Assembly: GCA_937952285.1 (NCBI GenBank)
Contig: CALFZE010000015.1
Location: 42,841-106,840, forward strand
Direction: 5' to 3'
DNA: 64,000 bases
Source of the DNA: UBA2428 sp002343545
GTDB taxonomy: Bacteria; Bdellovibrionota; UBA2428
Under the pieces are notes generated by a model. The model did not search any database and was not told where the DNA came from. It was given only the letters and a program-made list of their open reading frames with translations. This document shows, piece by piece, positions 34,890-42,646 of the stretch. A program made the position numbers and the translations under genes. The first letter of the stretch is position 1. The number at the start of each line of letters is the position of its first letter.

Positions 34890-35333
34890 TTAGAAGCCTC
34901 CCAACAGCACGGCGGGAATCTGCGAGCGGATGGATTCCATCGCGCCCATGACTTTCTCGTAGGGGACCGTGTCGTCCGCCGCGAGGGTCACGCCGCTCAC
35001 GTCGGGGTAGGCTTTCTTGATGTCGGCGAGCGCCTTGACGAGTGCTTCGCGATCGAGCTGGCCGTCCTTCGCCACGATCGAGGTCTTCTGGCTGGCCTTG
35101 CCCTCGGACTTCACGACGACGCCCGAGTCGGCCTGCAACTGGATCGAAACCAGGACGGAAGGCACCTTGTCGACCTGGGGCGCGGGTACGCCCGCGGCCA
35201 CGCCCGCGTCGACGATGCCGATCGCGAGGAAGCTCGACGAGGCGAGCAAGAAGGCCACGATCACCGTCAGACAGTCGATGACGGGGGCGAGGTTGATCTC
35301 GACGTCTTGGCCGTCGCCGGATTCGATATGCAT
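34890..35333 (-). CDS. aglQ: TolR/ExbD-family motor subunit (first copy)
   Basis: 147 residues. One helix at about 18-38 carrying the proton-path Asp20 (INLAPVIDCLTVIVAFLLASSSF), then the periplasmic domain with VSGVTLAADDTVPYEKVMGAMESI. It starts one base after the TolQ stop and ends one base before the second TolR gene, giving tight stoichiometric coupling. By homology it forms the proton channel with the TolQ subunit. Confidence 0.87.
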   Translation of the reverse strand: MHIESGDGQDVEINLAPVIDCLTVIVAFLLASSSFLAIGIVDAGVAAGVPAPQVDKVPSVLVSIQLQADSGVVVKSEGKASQKTSIVAKDGQLDREALVKALADIKKAYPDVSGVTLAADDTVPYEKVMGAMESIRSQIPAVLLGGF

Positions 35334-35334
35334 G

Positions 35335-36057
35335 TTACGCCACCCGGCGCAGCGCGGCCTTCTCGCCGTTCATCGTCGGCTTGAGGCTCGAGAGAGTTTC
35401 GCCCACCGAAGGAGTTTCTTCGGTTTCCATCGAGTAGTAGCGGAGCTTGAGGACGTCCAACGTCTTCAGGCCCGCGTCTTCGAGATCGCCGATGATGCGG
35501 TTGGCTTTGTTCGTGAGGACGGCGAAGGCGATCATGCAGGGAATCGCGATCGCGAGACCGAGCATCGTGGCGTTCATGGCCGTCGAGATACCGGCCGACA
35601 GCAGGGCCGACTTCTGTTGCGCGTCGGCGTGCGCGACGGCCGCGAAGGAGGCGATCAGGCCGGCGATCGTGCCGAGGAGACCCAGCAGGGTCGCGACGTT
35701 CGCGATCGTCGCGACGAAGCTCGTACGTTTCTGGATGTGGCGGGTCGCATCGGCAAGCTCGAGCGCGATGCCCTGCTCGATCGCGTCGTCCGGAAGGTGC
35801 GCGCGCATGAGCGCGGCACGGACGACCTTCGCGACGGGCTTTTGCCCCTGCTGCTCGCAGAGCTGGACGGCTTCGGCCGTGCGACCGGCGAAGACGAGCT
35901 CCTGGACCTTATCGAAGAAGCCCTTCGAGTCGCGGAGGGGATAGGAGAAGAAGAGGGACTTGGTCCGCTCGGCGATGATGACGATGGCAAAAGCACCGGC
36001 CACCAAGAGCGGAAGGACGTGGCTCAGGTTGTTCTTGAGGAAATCGATGAAGTCCAT
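35335..36057 (-). CDS. aglR: TolQ/ExbB/MotA-family motor subunit
   Basis: 240 residues, three transmembrane segments: about 12-28 (SHVLPLLVAGAFAIVIIA), then the TolQ signature pair about 128-150 (FVATIANVATLLGLLGTIAGLIASF) and 165-190 (GISTAMNATMLGLAIAIPCMIAF). AAAKAGIS-type polar residues in the last helix fit the proton path. Ribosome site AAGGAG nine bases before ATG. It is the first gene of the minus-strand series that runs to 25745 with overlaps or very short gaps. Confidence 0.9.
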   Translation of the reverse strand: MDFIDFLKNNLSHVLPLLVAGAFAIVIIAERTKSLFFSYPLRDSKGFFDKVQELVFAGRTAEAVQLCEQQGQKPVAKVVRAALMRAHLPDDAIEQGIALELADATRHIQKRTSFVATIANVATLLGLLGTIAGLIASFAAVAHADAQQKSALLSAGISTAMNATMLGLAIAIPCMIAFAVLTNKANRIIGDLEDAGLKTLDVLKLRYYSMETEETPSVGETLSSLKPTMNGEKAALRRVA

Positions 36058-36200
36058 CGTGGGCGCTCCTTCATTGCACGCGACGGGGTCCGCTTTGGCC
36101 CCTCAATTCAATTCGAGCGCGCGGTCGTCGCGTACATGAGCATCCCACTAAAGCAGGAGCGCGCTTACCCCTAGCTTACGGACTTTTTCGGACATAATCC

Positions 36201-36230
36201 AAGTTAAGATTTCTCTCGCGCGAAGTTAAG
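36201..36230. repeat. direct repeat AAGTTAAG x2 upstream of motor operon
   Basis: AAGTTAAG at 36201-36208 and again at 36223-36230, a 22-base period (two helical turns). It lies 144-173 bases upstream of the TolQ start in the 288-base gap 36058-36345, which otherwise shows no gene. It is a candidate activator site for the motility operon or the divergent gene at 36346. Confidence 0.4.
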
Positions 36231-36345
36231 GGCGAATACTCTGGCCGTCGAATGAATCGAAGCGATTGCGCACGTCGCGGTTTTAACCCAACCTTCATAC
36301 GCTCCCTCCTTAGTTCGGCGATGGATTGGACCGATAGGGGAAGGG

Positions 36346-37887
36346 ATGATTCACCAGCGGATTGCCTTGCTTTTAGCCCTCGTGTTTTCTTCGCCCGTTT
36401 GGGGCTTCCCGAGCTTCGGCACCTGCGCGTCCCATCTGCGAAAGTTCCTGGCCCCCGTGAACGATACCGCCGTCGAAATCGAAACCGAGATCGACACTCT
36501 AAACGACCGGATTCTGAGCGCCCTCATCACGACCCTCGACGAAAAAGTCTCCGGGCTCGTCGGCGAGATTCCGATCCCCCCGACGCAGGCTACCTTGTTG
36601 GCCGCGAAGTATCCCCAGTACAAGGCAAACGTTCTCGAAATTCCGTGGGATCAACTCGACACGGTACAAAAGACCAAGCTGATCGCTCTCGTGGCCGAAC
36701 ACAAGAAAACGACTTTCTTCGAGGATCGAATCGTCCCCGGACTCAAGCTGCGAAGCCGATTTGATTTCTACGTGAGCGAGCGGATGACTTTTCTCGGAAA
36801 AACCTACGAGAAGGGATGGCACGAGGTCGACCCCTCGACCTTCATGGGAAAGATCGAGTTCGCGACCCCCGACCAGGATCCGAAATTCCTCGAGCTTCAT
36901 TTTCGGACGAACCAAGGTGGCGCCGGCGACATCAGCAACGATGCCCGAAAGCTTTTGGAAATGCTGGAAGCGGGTCAGACGCACCAACACGTTCACGTCG
37001 TGGGCACCCTACCCGTCGCCGAGATGAAGAAAGATCCCGAGCTCATGGCCGCGCTCATGGGCGACCATTACCGCCGGTCGAATCTCGTGGCCGAGATGAT
37101 TTCCATCGTCGAAGAAAGCGGGGCGATCTACTCCAGGAGCGGCAAGCAGAAGGGGGCCGATGGGAACGCCATTCAAGTGACGTATTTCAACAACCTCAGT
37201 CGCGACCGCCTCGCCGGGGTGACCCGATACTTCCAGGACGTTGGCGAAGGTCGAACGCCCGCGATCGGCGCGAGGTTCAAGATGGGCTGGATCGGATTCC
37301 GCGGGTCCGACGTTTACGACAAACCCGGGCTCTTCGGCTACGAAATCCGGGCCGTCAATCCGGATTCCGACCGCAAACTCTTCGCCGAGTTCTTGAACAC
37401 GATTCAATGGGCCATGGAAACCGGCAACTGGGGGCTCGAACCCAAGAAGATGTCCGAATGGCTCCAGTCCGCCCGCAAAGCTAAAGGTAGCAAGCTCAGC
37501 GTCCAAGATGCGCTCGCGCAACAGTGGTACGATACCCTGCCCAACAGAACTGACGAGAAAGTCAAAATAGACGTTCCCGCACGCTTCGCACCGCTCTTCG
37601 CGTCACCCCAAGCAAGCGCCGCCAAAGCCGAAATTGATTCTCTGCTTCCGTTTCATGAAGAGATCCAAATGCTCTTTCACGATTGGAGCCGAGATCCGGC
37701 GCTTTTCGACGATCCAACCTTCCTCACGGCGCTCGCCGAACACCAAAGGTTGGCCATCCAAGCGCTCATCGAAGACGTCGCAAAGCCGGAACGGGATCCC
37801 ACGGAAGTCGTGAAGAACTTTCTCGTGAAATCGGGTCTCTACGAGCGAATGGCGCGGTCCATCGGGCGGCCCAACGCCGCGCCTTAG
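36346..37887 (+). CDS. large secreted protein, unknown function (possible amidoligase-like fold)
   Basis: 513 residues with signal peptide (ALLLALVFSSPVWG). Segments KIEFATPDQDPKFLELHF, then a His cluster THQHVHVVGTLP, and later GYEIRAVNPDSDRKLFAEFLN recall the order E...E, H-V-H-V, E-x-R of amidoligase/glutamine-synthetase-like enzymes, but spacing is loose and the family is not secure. The C-terminal 130 residues are helical. It is divergent from the motility operon and convergent with the gene ending at 37895. Confidence 0.55.
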   Translation: MIHQRIALLLALVFSSPVWGFPSFGTCASHLRKFLAPVNDTAVEIETEIDTLNDRILSALITTLDEKVSGLVGEIPIPPTQATLLAAKYPQYKANVLEIPWDQLDTVQKTKLIALVAEHKKTTFFEDRIVPGLKLRSRFDFYVSERMTFLGKTYEKGWHEVDPSTFMGKIEFATPDQDPKFLELHFRTNQGGAGDISNDARKLLEMLEAGQTHQHVHVVGTLPVAEMKKDPELMAALMGDHYRRSNLVAEMISIVEESGAIYSRSGKQKGADGNAIQVTYFNNLSRDRLAGVTRYFQDVGEGRTPAIGARFKMGWIGFRGSDVYDKPGLFGYEIRAVNPDSDRKLFAEFLNTIQWAMETGNWGLEPKKMSEWLQSARKAKGSKLSVQDALAQQWYDTLPNRTDEKVKIDVPARFAPLFASPQASAAKAEIDSLLPFHEEIQMLFHDWSRDPALFDDPTFLTALAEHQRLAIQALIEDVAKPERDPTEVVKNFLVKSGLYERMARSIGRPNAAP

Positions 37888-37894
37888 CCGAACC

Positions 37895-38626
37895 TCATCG
37901 ATTTTCGAAAGCCCGCGACATTTCGTTCGCGAAGCGGCGGAAGCTCGGAAGCTTGCGGAGGCCCTCGAGCTCCGGAGCCACGGCCTCGCGCACCGACGCC
38001 GGGAAGCGTTGCTTCCCCCCGTCGCGTGAGATCGCCTGGAGGACGGCCGGCACGTAAAGCCCTTCCTTCACGATACGACGAGCTTCGGGACAGGCATCGC
38101 GATCATTCGGAGACGATTGCAGGAATTCGGTCGTTGCATCTAGGGCCCGCAAGAATGCGACGGGATCGCGCTCCAGGCTCTTCGCGAGTAGGCCGAAGTG
38201 GCCTTCGGCCTCGAAGTCGCTCGTGCAGAGGGCAGATCGCAAGAGAAAGTTTCGCGCCTCGGAAGACGCCTGCACGGCGGGTCGCTGAAAAGCCCGAAAA
38301 ACGATGTCCCCAACGTAAGGAAGGCGCCCGAGCCGCGAGCTGCCGAGCTCGCGCGCGGCCCAATCGCGGCCGCGGATGAGATCCTGGTAGTCCGCAGCCC
38401 CAAGCTTCGCCCATGATTCGGCGGACTCGGGGCGACGGGCGAGACCGCGCAAGAGCGCGTCCAGCCGTTTTTCTTCTTCCCCCCACTCTATTGCGCAGCC
38501 GGCGCCCTTGGCCCAAACACGGGCGGCCGGAGCGACCTCGCGGGCTTTGGCGCAATCCGAGGCCAATGGCTTGGCCGTCGCCGTCCCCGTCAGCGCGAAG
38601 CCGATCGCAAAAACGGCGAGCTTCAT
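37895..38626 (-). CDS. secreted helical protein coupled to the L,D-transpeptidase-like gene
   Basis: 243 residues from ATG 38626, overlapping the stop of the upstream gene (ATGA) with GAGG before it. Signal peptide MKLAVFAIGFALTGTATA. The mature part is alpha-helical with several Cys (SDCAKAR, GAGCAIEW, SALCTSDF, DACPEARR). No motif for enzymatic activity. Translational coupling suggests it assists or regulates the cell-wall enzyme encoded upstream (inference). Confidence 0.6.
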   Translation of the reverse strand: MKLAVFAIGFALTGTATAKPLASDCAKAREVAPAARVWAKGAGCAIEWGEEEKRLDALLRGLARRPESAESWAKLGAADYQDLIRGRDWAARELGSSRLGRLPYVGDIVFRAFQRPAVQASSEARNFLLRSALCTSDFEAEGHFGLLAKSLERDPVAFLRALDATTEFLQSSPNDRDACPEARRIVKEGLYVPAVLQAISRDGGKQRFPASVREAVAPELEGLRKLPSFRRFANEMSRAFENR

Positions 38627-40434
38627 CGCAACCTCATTTCCTTCGTGATCGATTCGGCGAGCACCTTGCCGAAGAGACGACGCTCGTTCGTGAGCTCGTC
38701 GCGCGTATCGTCGACCTCTTCGACGTTCAGCACGGCCTTGTCCTTCTTGGCGGAGACCCACTCGAGAAAGCGATCTTGGCACTGGGGCGAAAGACGGAGG
38801 CAGCCCGTCGTCGGACGCCATTCGATGCTCTCGCGGTTATCGCTCGTCGTTTCGTCGCGACCGGCGTGGACGCGGAACTCGCCCCGCCCCGTCGGCGGGC
38901 GAACGCCGCGGCCGTCCTTGTCGATGCCGTAGAGTTCGACGACGGGACGATTGCCCCAGCGATCCGTGTCTTCGCGCTTGCCGTTCTTTACGAGCTTGTA
39001 GCGCGGCGGCGGCCCCACGGGCAGCGGGCCGTTGAAAGTCGTCTCGAGCGCGTAGCCGCACTCCGCGCCGTAGCGGTTGCGTCCGCGCACGACCGCGTCC
39101 ACCGGAGAGACCCCCGGGCCGACCGCGAGCACCATGCAGAACTGGTCGCCGAAGCGCAGCAAGCCCGCCTTGCAGCGGTCCGATGGCAAATAGAGATCGG
39201 CTTCCGGGCCCGAGACCTTGCGTCGCGCGTCGGCGTTCATGTCGGAAGGTGCGAGCGTCTCGGGCAGTCCACGCAGAAGTCCGGGCGGGAACGGAAGCTT
39301 CACCCCCGTCGGGGTTTCCCACGAACGCCCGAACCAATCGGCGAACTTGCCCCGGGGCCTGGACGGCGCCCTCGTTTCGGCGCTCTCGGCGGGCGGCGCT
39401 TCTTCGCGCAGGACCGCGTGCCGGGCCACCGTGTCCGGAGTCACCGGCGTCGGCGCGGGCGTGGGCCTCGGCGTGGAAGCCGCCACCGGCGTCGGCGAGC
39501 TTCGCGGCGCGGGCGTCGGTGCGGGCAACGAAGACGGTGAAGACGTCGGCGCGGACGAAACGACGACGGCCGGAACGAGCTCCGTCGCCGGCTTCTTTTC
39601 GAGGTAGGAACTCAGCGGCTCAAAGCTCGAAGCGTGGCGCTCCACGCGGATTTCCGAGAGATCGCGCACCTCGCTCGCATCGCGCTCGCCCGGGTACTCG
39701 TCCCGCTGCGCCGCGCTTGCCCCGACGAGCGCCTTCTCGGAAACGCAGTAAGCCGCCGTCGCGGGACCCGGCGCGTCGGACCCCGACTTCGCTTCGACGA
39801 CGTCGACCGCGACGCCCCAGCAGCTGCGGTCGAAGCGCGCGCGCAAGACCGATCCCTTGAGCAAGCGCCAAGCCTTGCCGCCTTCCGTTGAGTACACCGT
39901 CACGGCGGATTCCAGAACGCGGTCGCTCGCCTGAACCTCGTTCTCCTTCGCGCCCGCGGCCCTCGGGGCGACGAGGGGACGACGTTCGACGGGCGACAAC
40001 GCCAAGTTCAAATAGAAGCGGACCGTGCAATAGGGCCCCGGATCCGTGACCCCGCCATCGACGTCTTGAACGACTTCGACCGCGATGCCCCAGCAAGTCG
40101 CCGAATCGACCGTGCGAAGGACCGAGCCGGGATTCAGAAAACCCCGGTAACGTCCGGCGGGGATCGATTCGATGAAAAGCGGGCGATGGATTTTTGACGC
40201 CGTCGCGGCCGGTCGCAGACTCACCCACGGATCCGAGACCGTTTCGGTCGCTTCCAGGGCGGGCGCCGCGTTCGGATCGCCGTGCCCGGGTCCCACCGGA
40301 GTGGCCGGCCCCAAGACGGCCGGCGCGCGCGCGGCCGTCGAGGAGATTCCCTCTTCGGAGACGGCCGCACCCGACAAAGCCGCCAGGGACAGAAAGCAAG
40401 CAACTCTCCAGGGCGAGCGAAATCCCCTCGACAT
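38623..40434 (-). CDS. L,D-transpeptidase-like (YkuD-type) exported protein with duplicated N-terminal module
   Basis: 603 residues, signal peptide ending near SGAAVSEE. Residues 103-136 and 194-230 are two copies of one module (GSVLR, then CWGIAVEVV / CWGVAVDVV, then GP and a YC). A Pro/Thr/Ala-rich linker follows at about 290-345. The C-terminal domain has FRVHAGRDE with His523 and, 22 residues later, TTGCLRLSP with Cys545: the H...(S/T)xGCxR pattern of YkuD transpeptidases. The usual His-Gly before Cys is Thr-Gly. Probable peptidoglycan cross-linking or hydrolysis in the periplasm. Confidence 0.7.
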   Translation of the reverse strand: MSRGFRSPWRVACFLSLAALSGAAVSEEGISSTAARAPAVLGPATPVGPGHGDPNAAPALEATETVSDPWVSLRPAATASKIHRPLFIESIPAGRYRGFLNPGSVLRTVDSATCWGIAVEVVQDVDGGVTDPGPYCTVRFYLNLALSPVERRPLVAPRAAGAKENEVQASDRVLESAVTVYSTEGGKAWRLLKGSVLRARFDRSCWGVAVDVVEAKSGSDAPGPATAAYCVSEKALVGASAAQRDEYPGERDASEVRDLSEIRVERHASSFEPLSSYLEKKPATELVPAVVVSSAPTSSPSSLPAPTPAPRSSPTPVAASTPRPTPAPTPVTPDTVARHAVLREEAPPAESAETRAPSRPRGKFADWFGRSWETPTGVKLPFPPGLLRGLPETLAPSDMNADARRKVSGPEADLYLPSDRCKAGLLRFGDQFCMVLAVGPGVSPVDAVVRGRNRYGAECGYALETTFNGPLPVGPPPRYKLVKNGKREDTDRWGNRPVVELYGIDKDGRGVRPPTGRGEFRVHAGRDETTSDNRESIEWRPTTGCLRLSPQCQDRFLEWVSAKKDKAVLNVEEVDDTRDELTNERRLFGKVLAESITKEMRLR

Positions 40435-40528
40435 AGAAGATCTATATTAGCCCAGCCCGCCAAGGCCGAGCGGTCAGATATTCGGCTGCGAGAGGACCGC
40501 GAACGAAGCGCGGAGCCTCCCTGCGTGA

Positions 40529-41551
40529 TCAGGAAACGCCTTTGCGCGGATCGAAGGCCGCGCGAACGCCCTCGCCCACCATCGAGAAGAGGATGAGCGT
40601 CGAGCAGAGCGCCGTCGCGGGATAAGCCGCGAGCCACCAGGCGAAGGTGAAGTGCTTCTGCGCCTGGTTGAGCAGCTCGCCCCAACTCGGCGTGGGTTCC
40701 TGCAGGCCGAAGCCCAGGTAATCGAGGGCCGCGAGGCCCGTGATGTTGCCCGCGATGATGAAGGGCGAGAAGGTGATGATCGGGGTGAGCGAGTTCGGCA
40801 GGATATGGCGGAAGATGATGCGCGCGTGGCTGCCGCCCATGGCGCGCGCGGCCTCGACGAAGTCCATCTTGCGGTTTTTCAGGAACTCGCCGCGGACGTA
40901 GGCGCCGATCGTGATCCACCCGAATATGCTCGTCAGCGCGACGAGGAGCCACAGCGTCGGCTGGAAGATCGATACGAGGATGATGAGCAGGAAGAGATAA
41001 GGGATGGAGCTCAGGATCTCGGTGAGTCGCTGGCCGATGATGTCCGTCCAACCACCCACGTAGCCCATGACGCCGCCGAGCGCGGAGCCCGCCACGACGC
41101 TCAAGAACCAGACGAGCACGGCGTAAAGGATGGAGTAGCGGTAGCCGTAGAGCAGACGCGCGAAGACGTCGCGACCGCGATCGTCCGTGCCCATGAGGTT
41201 GGAACCCGACGGCTTGGAGGGATAGTTGCTCACGAGCTTGTTGCTCTCGAAGGGGTCCCAGGAGACGAGCGGCCAAACGGCCCAGTCGCCTTCTTTCGTC
41301 TCGAGCGCGCGATAATCCGGAATCGTGCGACCTTCCTGGGCGAAGGTCGAGGCGTGGTAATCCACGAAGACGGGAAAATAGATCGAGCCTTCGTGCTTCA
41401 TGACGAGCGGCTTGGAGTTCGCCCAGAACTCGGCCGTGAAGCTGAAAAACGACACGACGACGAGCACGAGGAAGGCGAAAACCGAGCGACGCTGCGACTT
41501 GAAGGCGACGTAGCGACGGCGGTTGAGTTCGTTGAGGCGTTTTTCGATCAT
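40529..41551 (-). CDS. yejE: peptide ABC transporter permease, YejE/OppC type
   Basis: 340 residues, N-terminal helix (about 24-42) then a long periplasmic insert and five core helices. The family contact loop EAARAMGGSHARIIFRHILPN (EAA motif) is intact. GTDDRGRDVFARLLYGYR is the OppC/DppC/YejE signature. It pairs with YejB upstream (15-base gap). Imports oligopeptides or microcin-C-like compounds with a solute-binding protein. No ATPase gene follows. Confidence 0.93.
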   Translation of the reverse strand: MIEKRLNELNRRRYVAFKSQRRSVFAFLVLVVVSFFSFTAEFWANSKPLVMKHEGSIYFPVFVDYHASTFAQEGRTIPDYRALETKEGDWAVWPLVSWDPFESNKLVSNYPSKPSGSNLMGTDDRGRDVFARLLYGYRYSILYAVLVWFLSVVAGSALGGVMGYVGGWTDIIGQRLTEILSSIPYLFLLIILVSIFQPTLWLLVALTSIFGWITIGAYVRGEFLKNRKMDFVEAARAMGGSHARIIFRHILPNSLTPIITFSPFIIAGNITGLAALDYLGFGLQEPTPSWGELLNQAQKHFTFAWWLAAYPATALCSTLILFSMVGEGVRAAFDPRKGVS

Positions 41552-41566
41552 GATCCGGTCCCCGCC

Positions 41567-42592
41567 TCAGTTGTAGTCGATCCGCGGATCGACGACGACG
41601 TAGAGAAGGTCGCTCAAAAGATTGCCGACCAGGTAAAGGAGCGCCTGCATGAAAAGGAGCCCCATGATGACGTTGTAATCCCGCGAGAGCACGGATTTGT
41701 AGTTGAGCAAGCCGATGCCATCGAGCTGGAAGATGGTCTCGATCAGGATGCCGCCCGCGAAGAAGACGGTCAGGATGCTGCCGATGCCCGTCACGATGGG
41801 GATGAGGGCGTTGCGGAGCGCGTGCTTGAGGTAAACCGTCTTCTCGTCGAGCCCCTTGGCGCGGGCCGTGCGGATGTAGTCCTTCTTGATCTCCTCGAGC
41901 AGCGAGTTCTTCATGAGGAGCGCGAGCGTCGTGAAGGAGCCGATCGTGTAGGCCGTGAGCGGCAGGATGAAGTGGTGAACGCGGTCGACGAACTTGTCCC
42001 AGCCCGAGAGGTACTCGTAGTTGTCCGAGTAGAGCCCGCCGATGGGGAAGAGGTTCAGGAAGCTGTTGCCCGAGAAGAAGACGATCAAAAGGATGCCGAG
42101 CACGAAGGCCGGGATCGAATACGCGACGAAGAGGAACATGCTCGTGGCGATGTCGAAGGCTTTGCCGTCCTTGATGGCCATGTAGATCCCGAGCGGGATC
42201 GAGATCAGGTAGGAAAGGATGATCGACGCGATCCCGAACTGGAGCGAGACGGGGAACTTGCTCACGATGACGTCGACGACGGGTTCTTCGTAGGTGAAGC
42301 TCTTGCCGAAATCGAGCTTCGCGAGGTTCTGGAGCCAGATGCCGTAGCGCACGTGGATGGGCTTATCGAAGCCGTACTGCTTCTTGAGGGCCTCGATGAC
42401 CTCGTTCGACACCCCTTGCGAACCGCCGCGGCCGATGGAGCCGGCCGACTCGCCGCCGCTGAAGCGGATAGCCTGGATCTTCTGCTCGATCGGACTGCCC
42501 GGCGCGAGGTTGATGATGAAGAAAATCAGCACCGAGATCCCGAGCAAGGTCGGGATCATGATGAGAAGTCGACGGAGGATGTACTTAGCCAC
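41567..42592 (-). CDS. yejB: peptide ABC transporter permease, YejB/OppB type
   Basis: 341 residues, six helices, opening MAKYILRRLLIMIPTLLGIS and containing NLAPGSP. The coupling loop is RTARAKGLDEKTVYLKHALRNAL. The large loop after helix 1 with the Gly-rich insert (GGESAGSIGRGGSQGVS) is typical of YejB rather than OppB. Forms the translocation pore with YejE. Confidence 0.93.
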   Translation of the reverse strand: MAKYILRRLLIMIPTLLGISVLIFFIINLAPGSPIEQKIQAIRFSGGESAGSIGRGGSQGVSNEVIEALKKQYGFDKPIHVRYGIWLQNLAKLDFGKSFTYEEPVVDVIVSKFPVSLQFGIASIILSYLISIPLGIYMAIKDGKAFDIATSMFLFVAYSIPAFVLGILLIVFFSGNSFLNLFPIGGLYSDNYEYLSGWDKFVDRVHHFILPLTAYTIGSFTTLALLMKNSLLEEIKKDYIRTARAKGLDEKTVYLKHALRNALIPIVTGIGSILTVFFAGGILIETIFQLDGIGLLNYKSVLSRDYNVIMGLLFMQALLYLVGNLLSDLLYVVVDPRIDYN

Positions 42593-42646
42593 GTGTCTTC
42601 AACCGCAAGAATGGGCGACGGCCCCCCGCCGTCGCCCCAGGGATCC

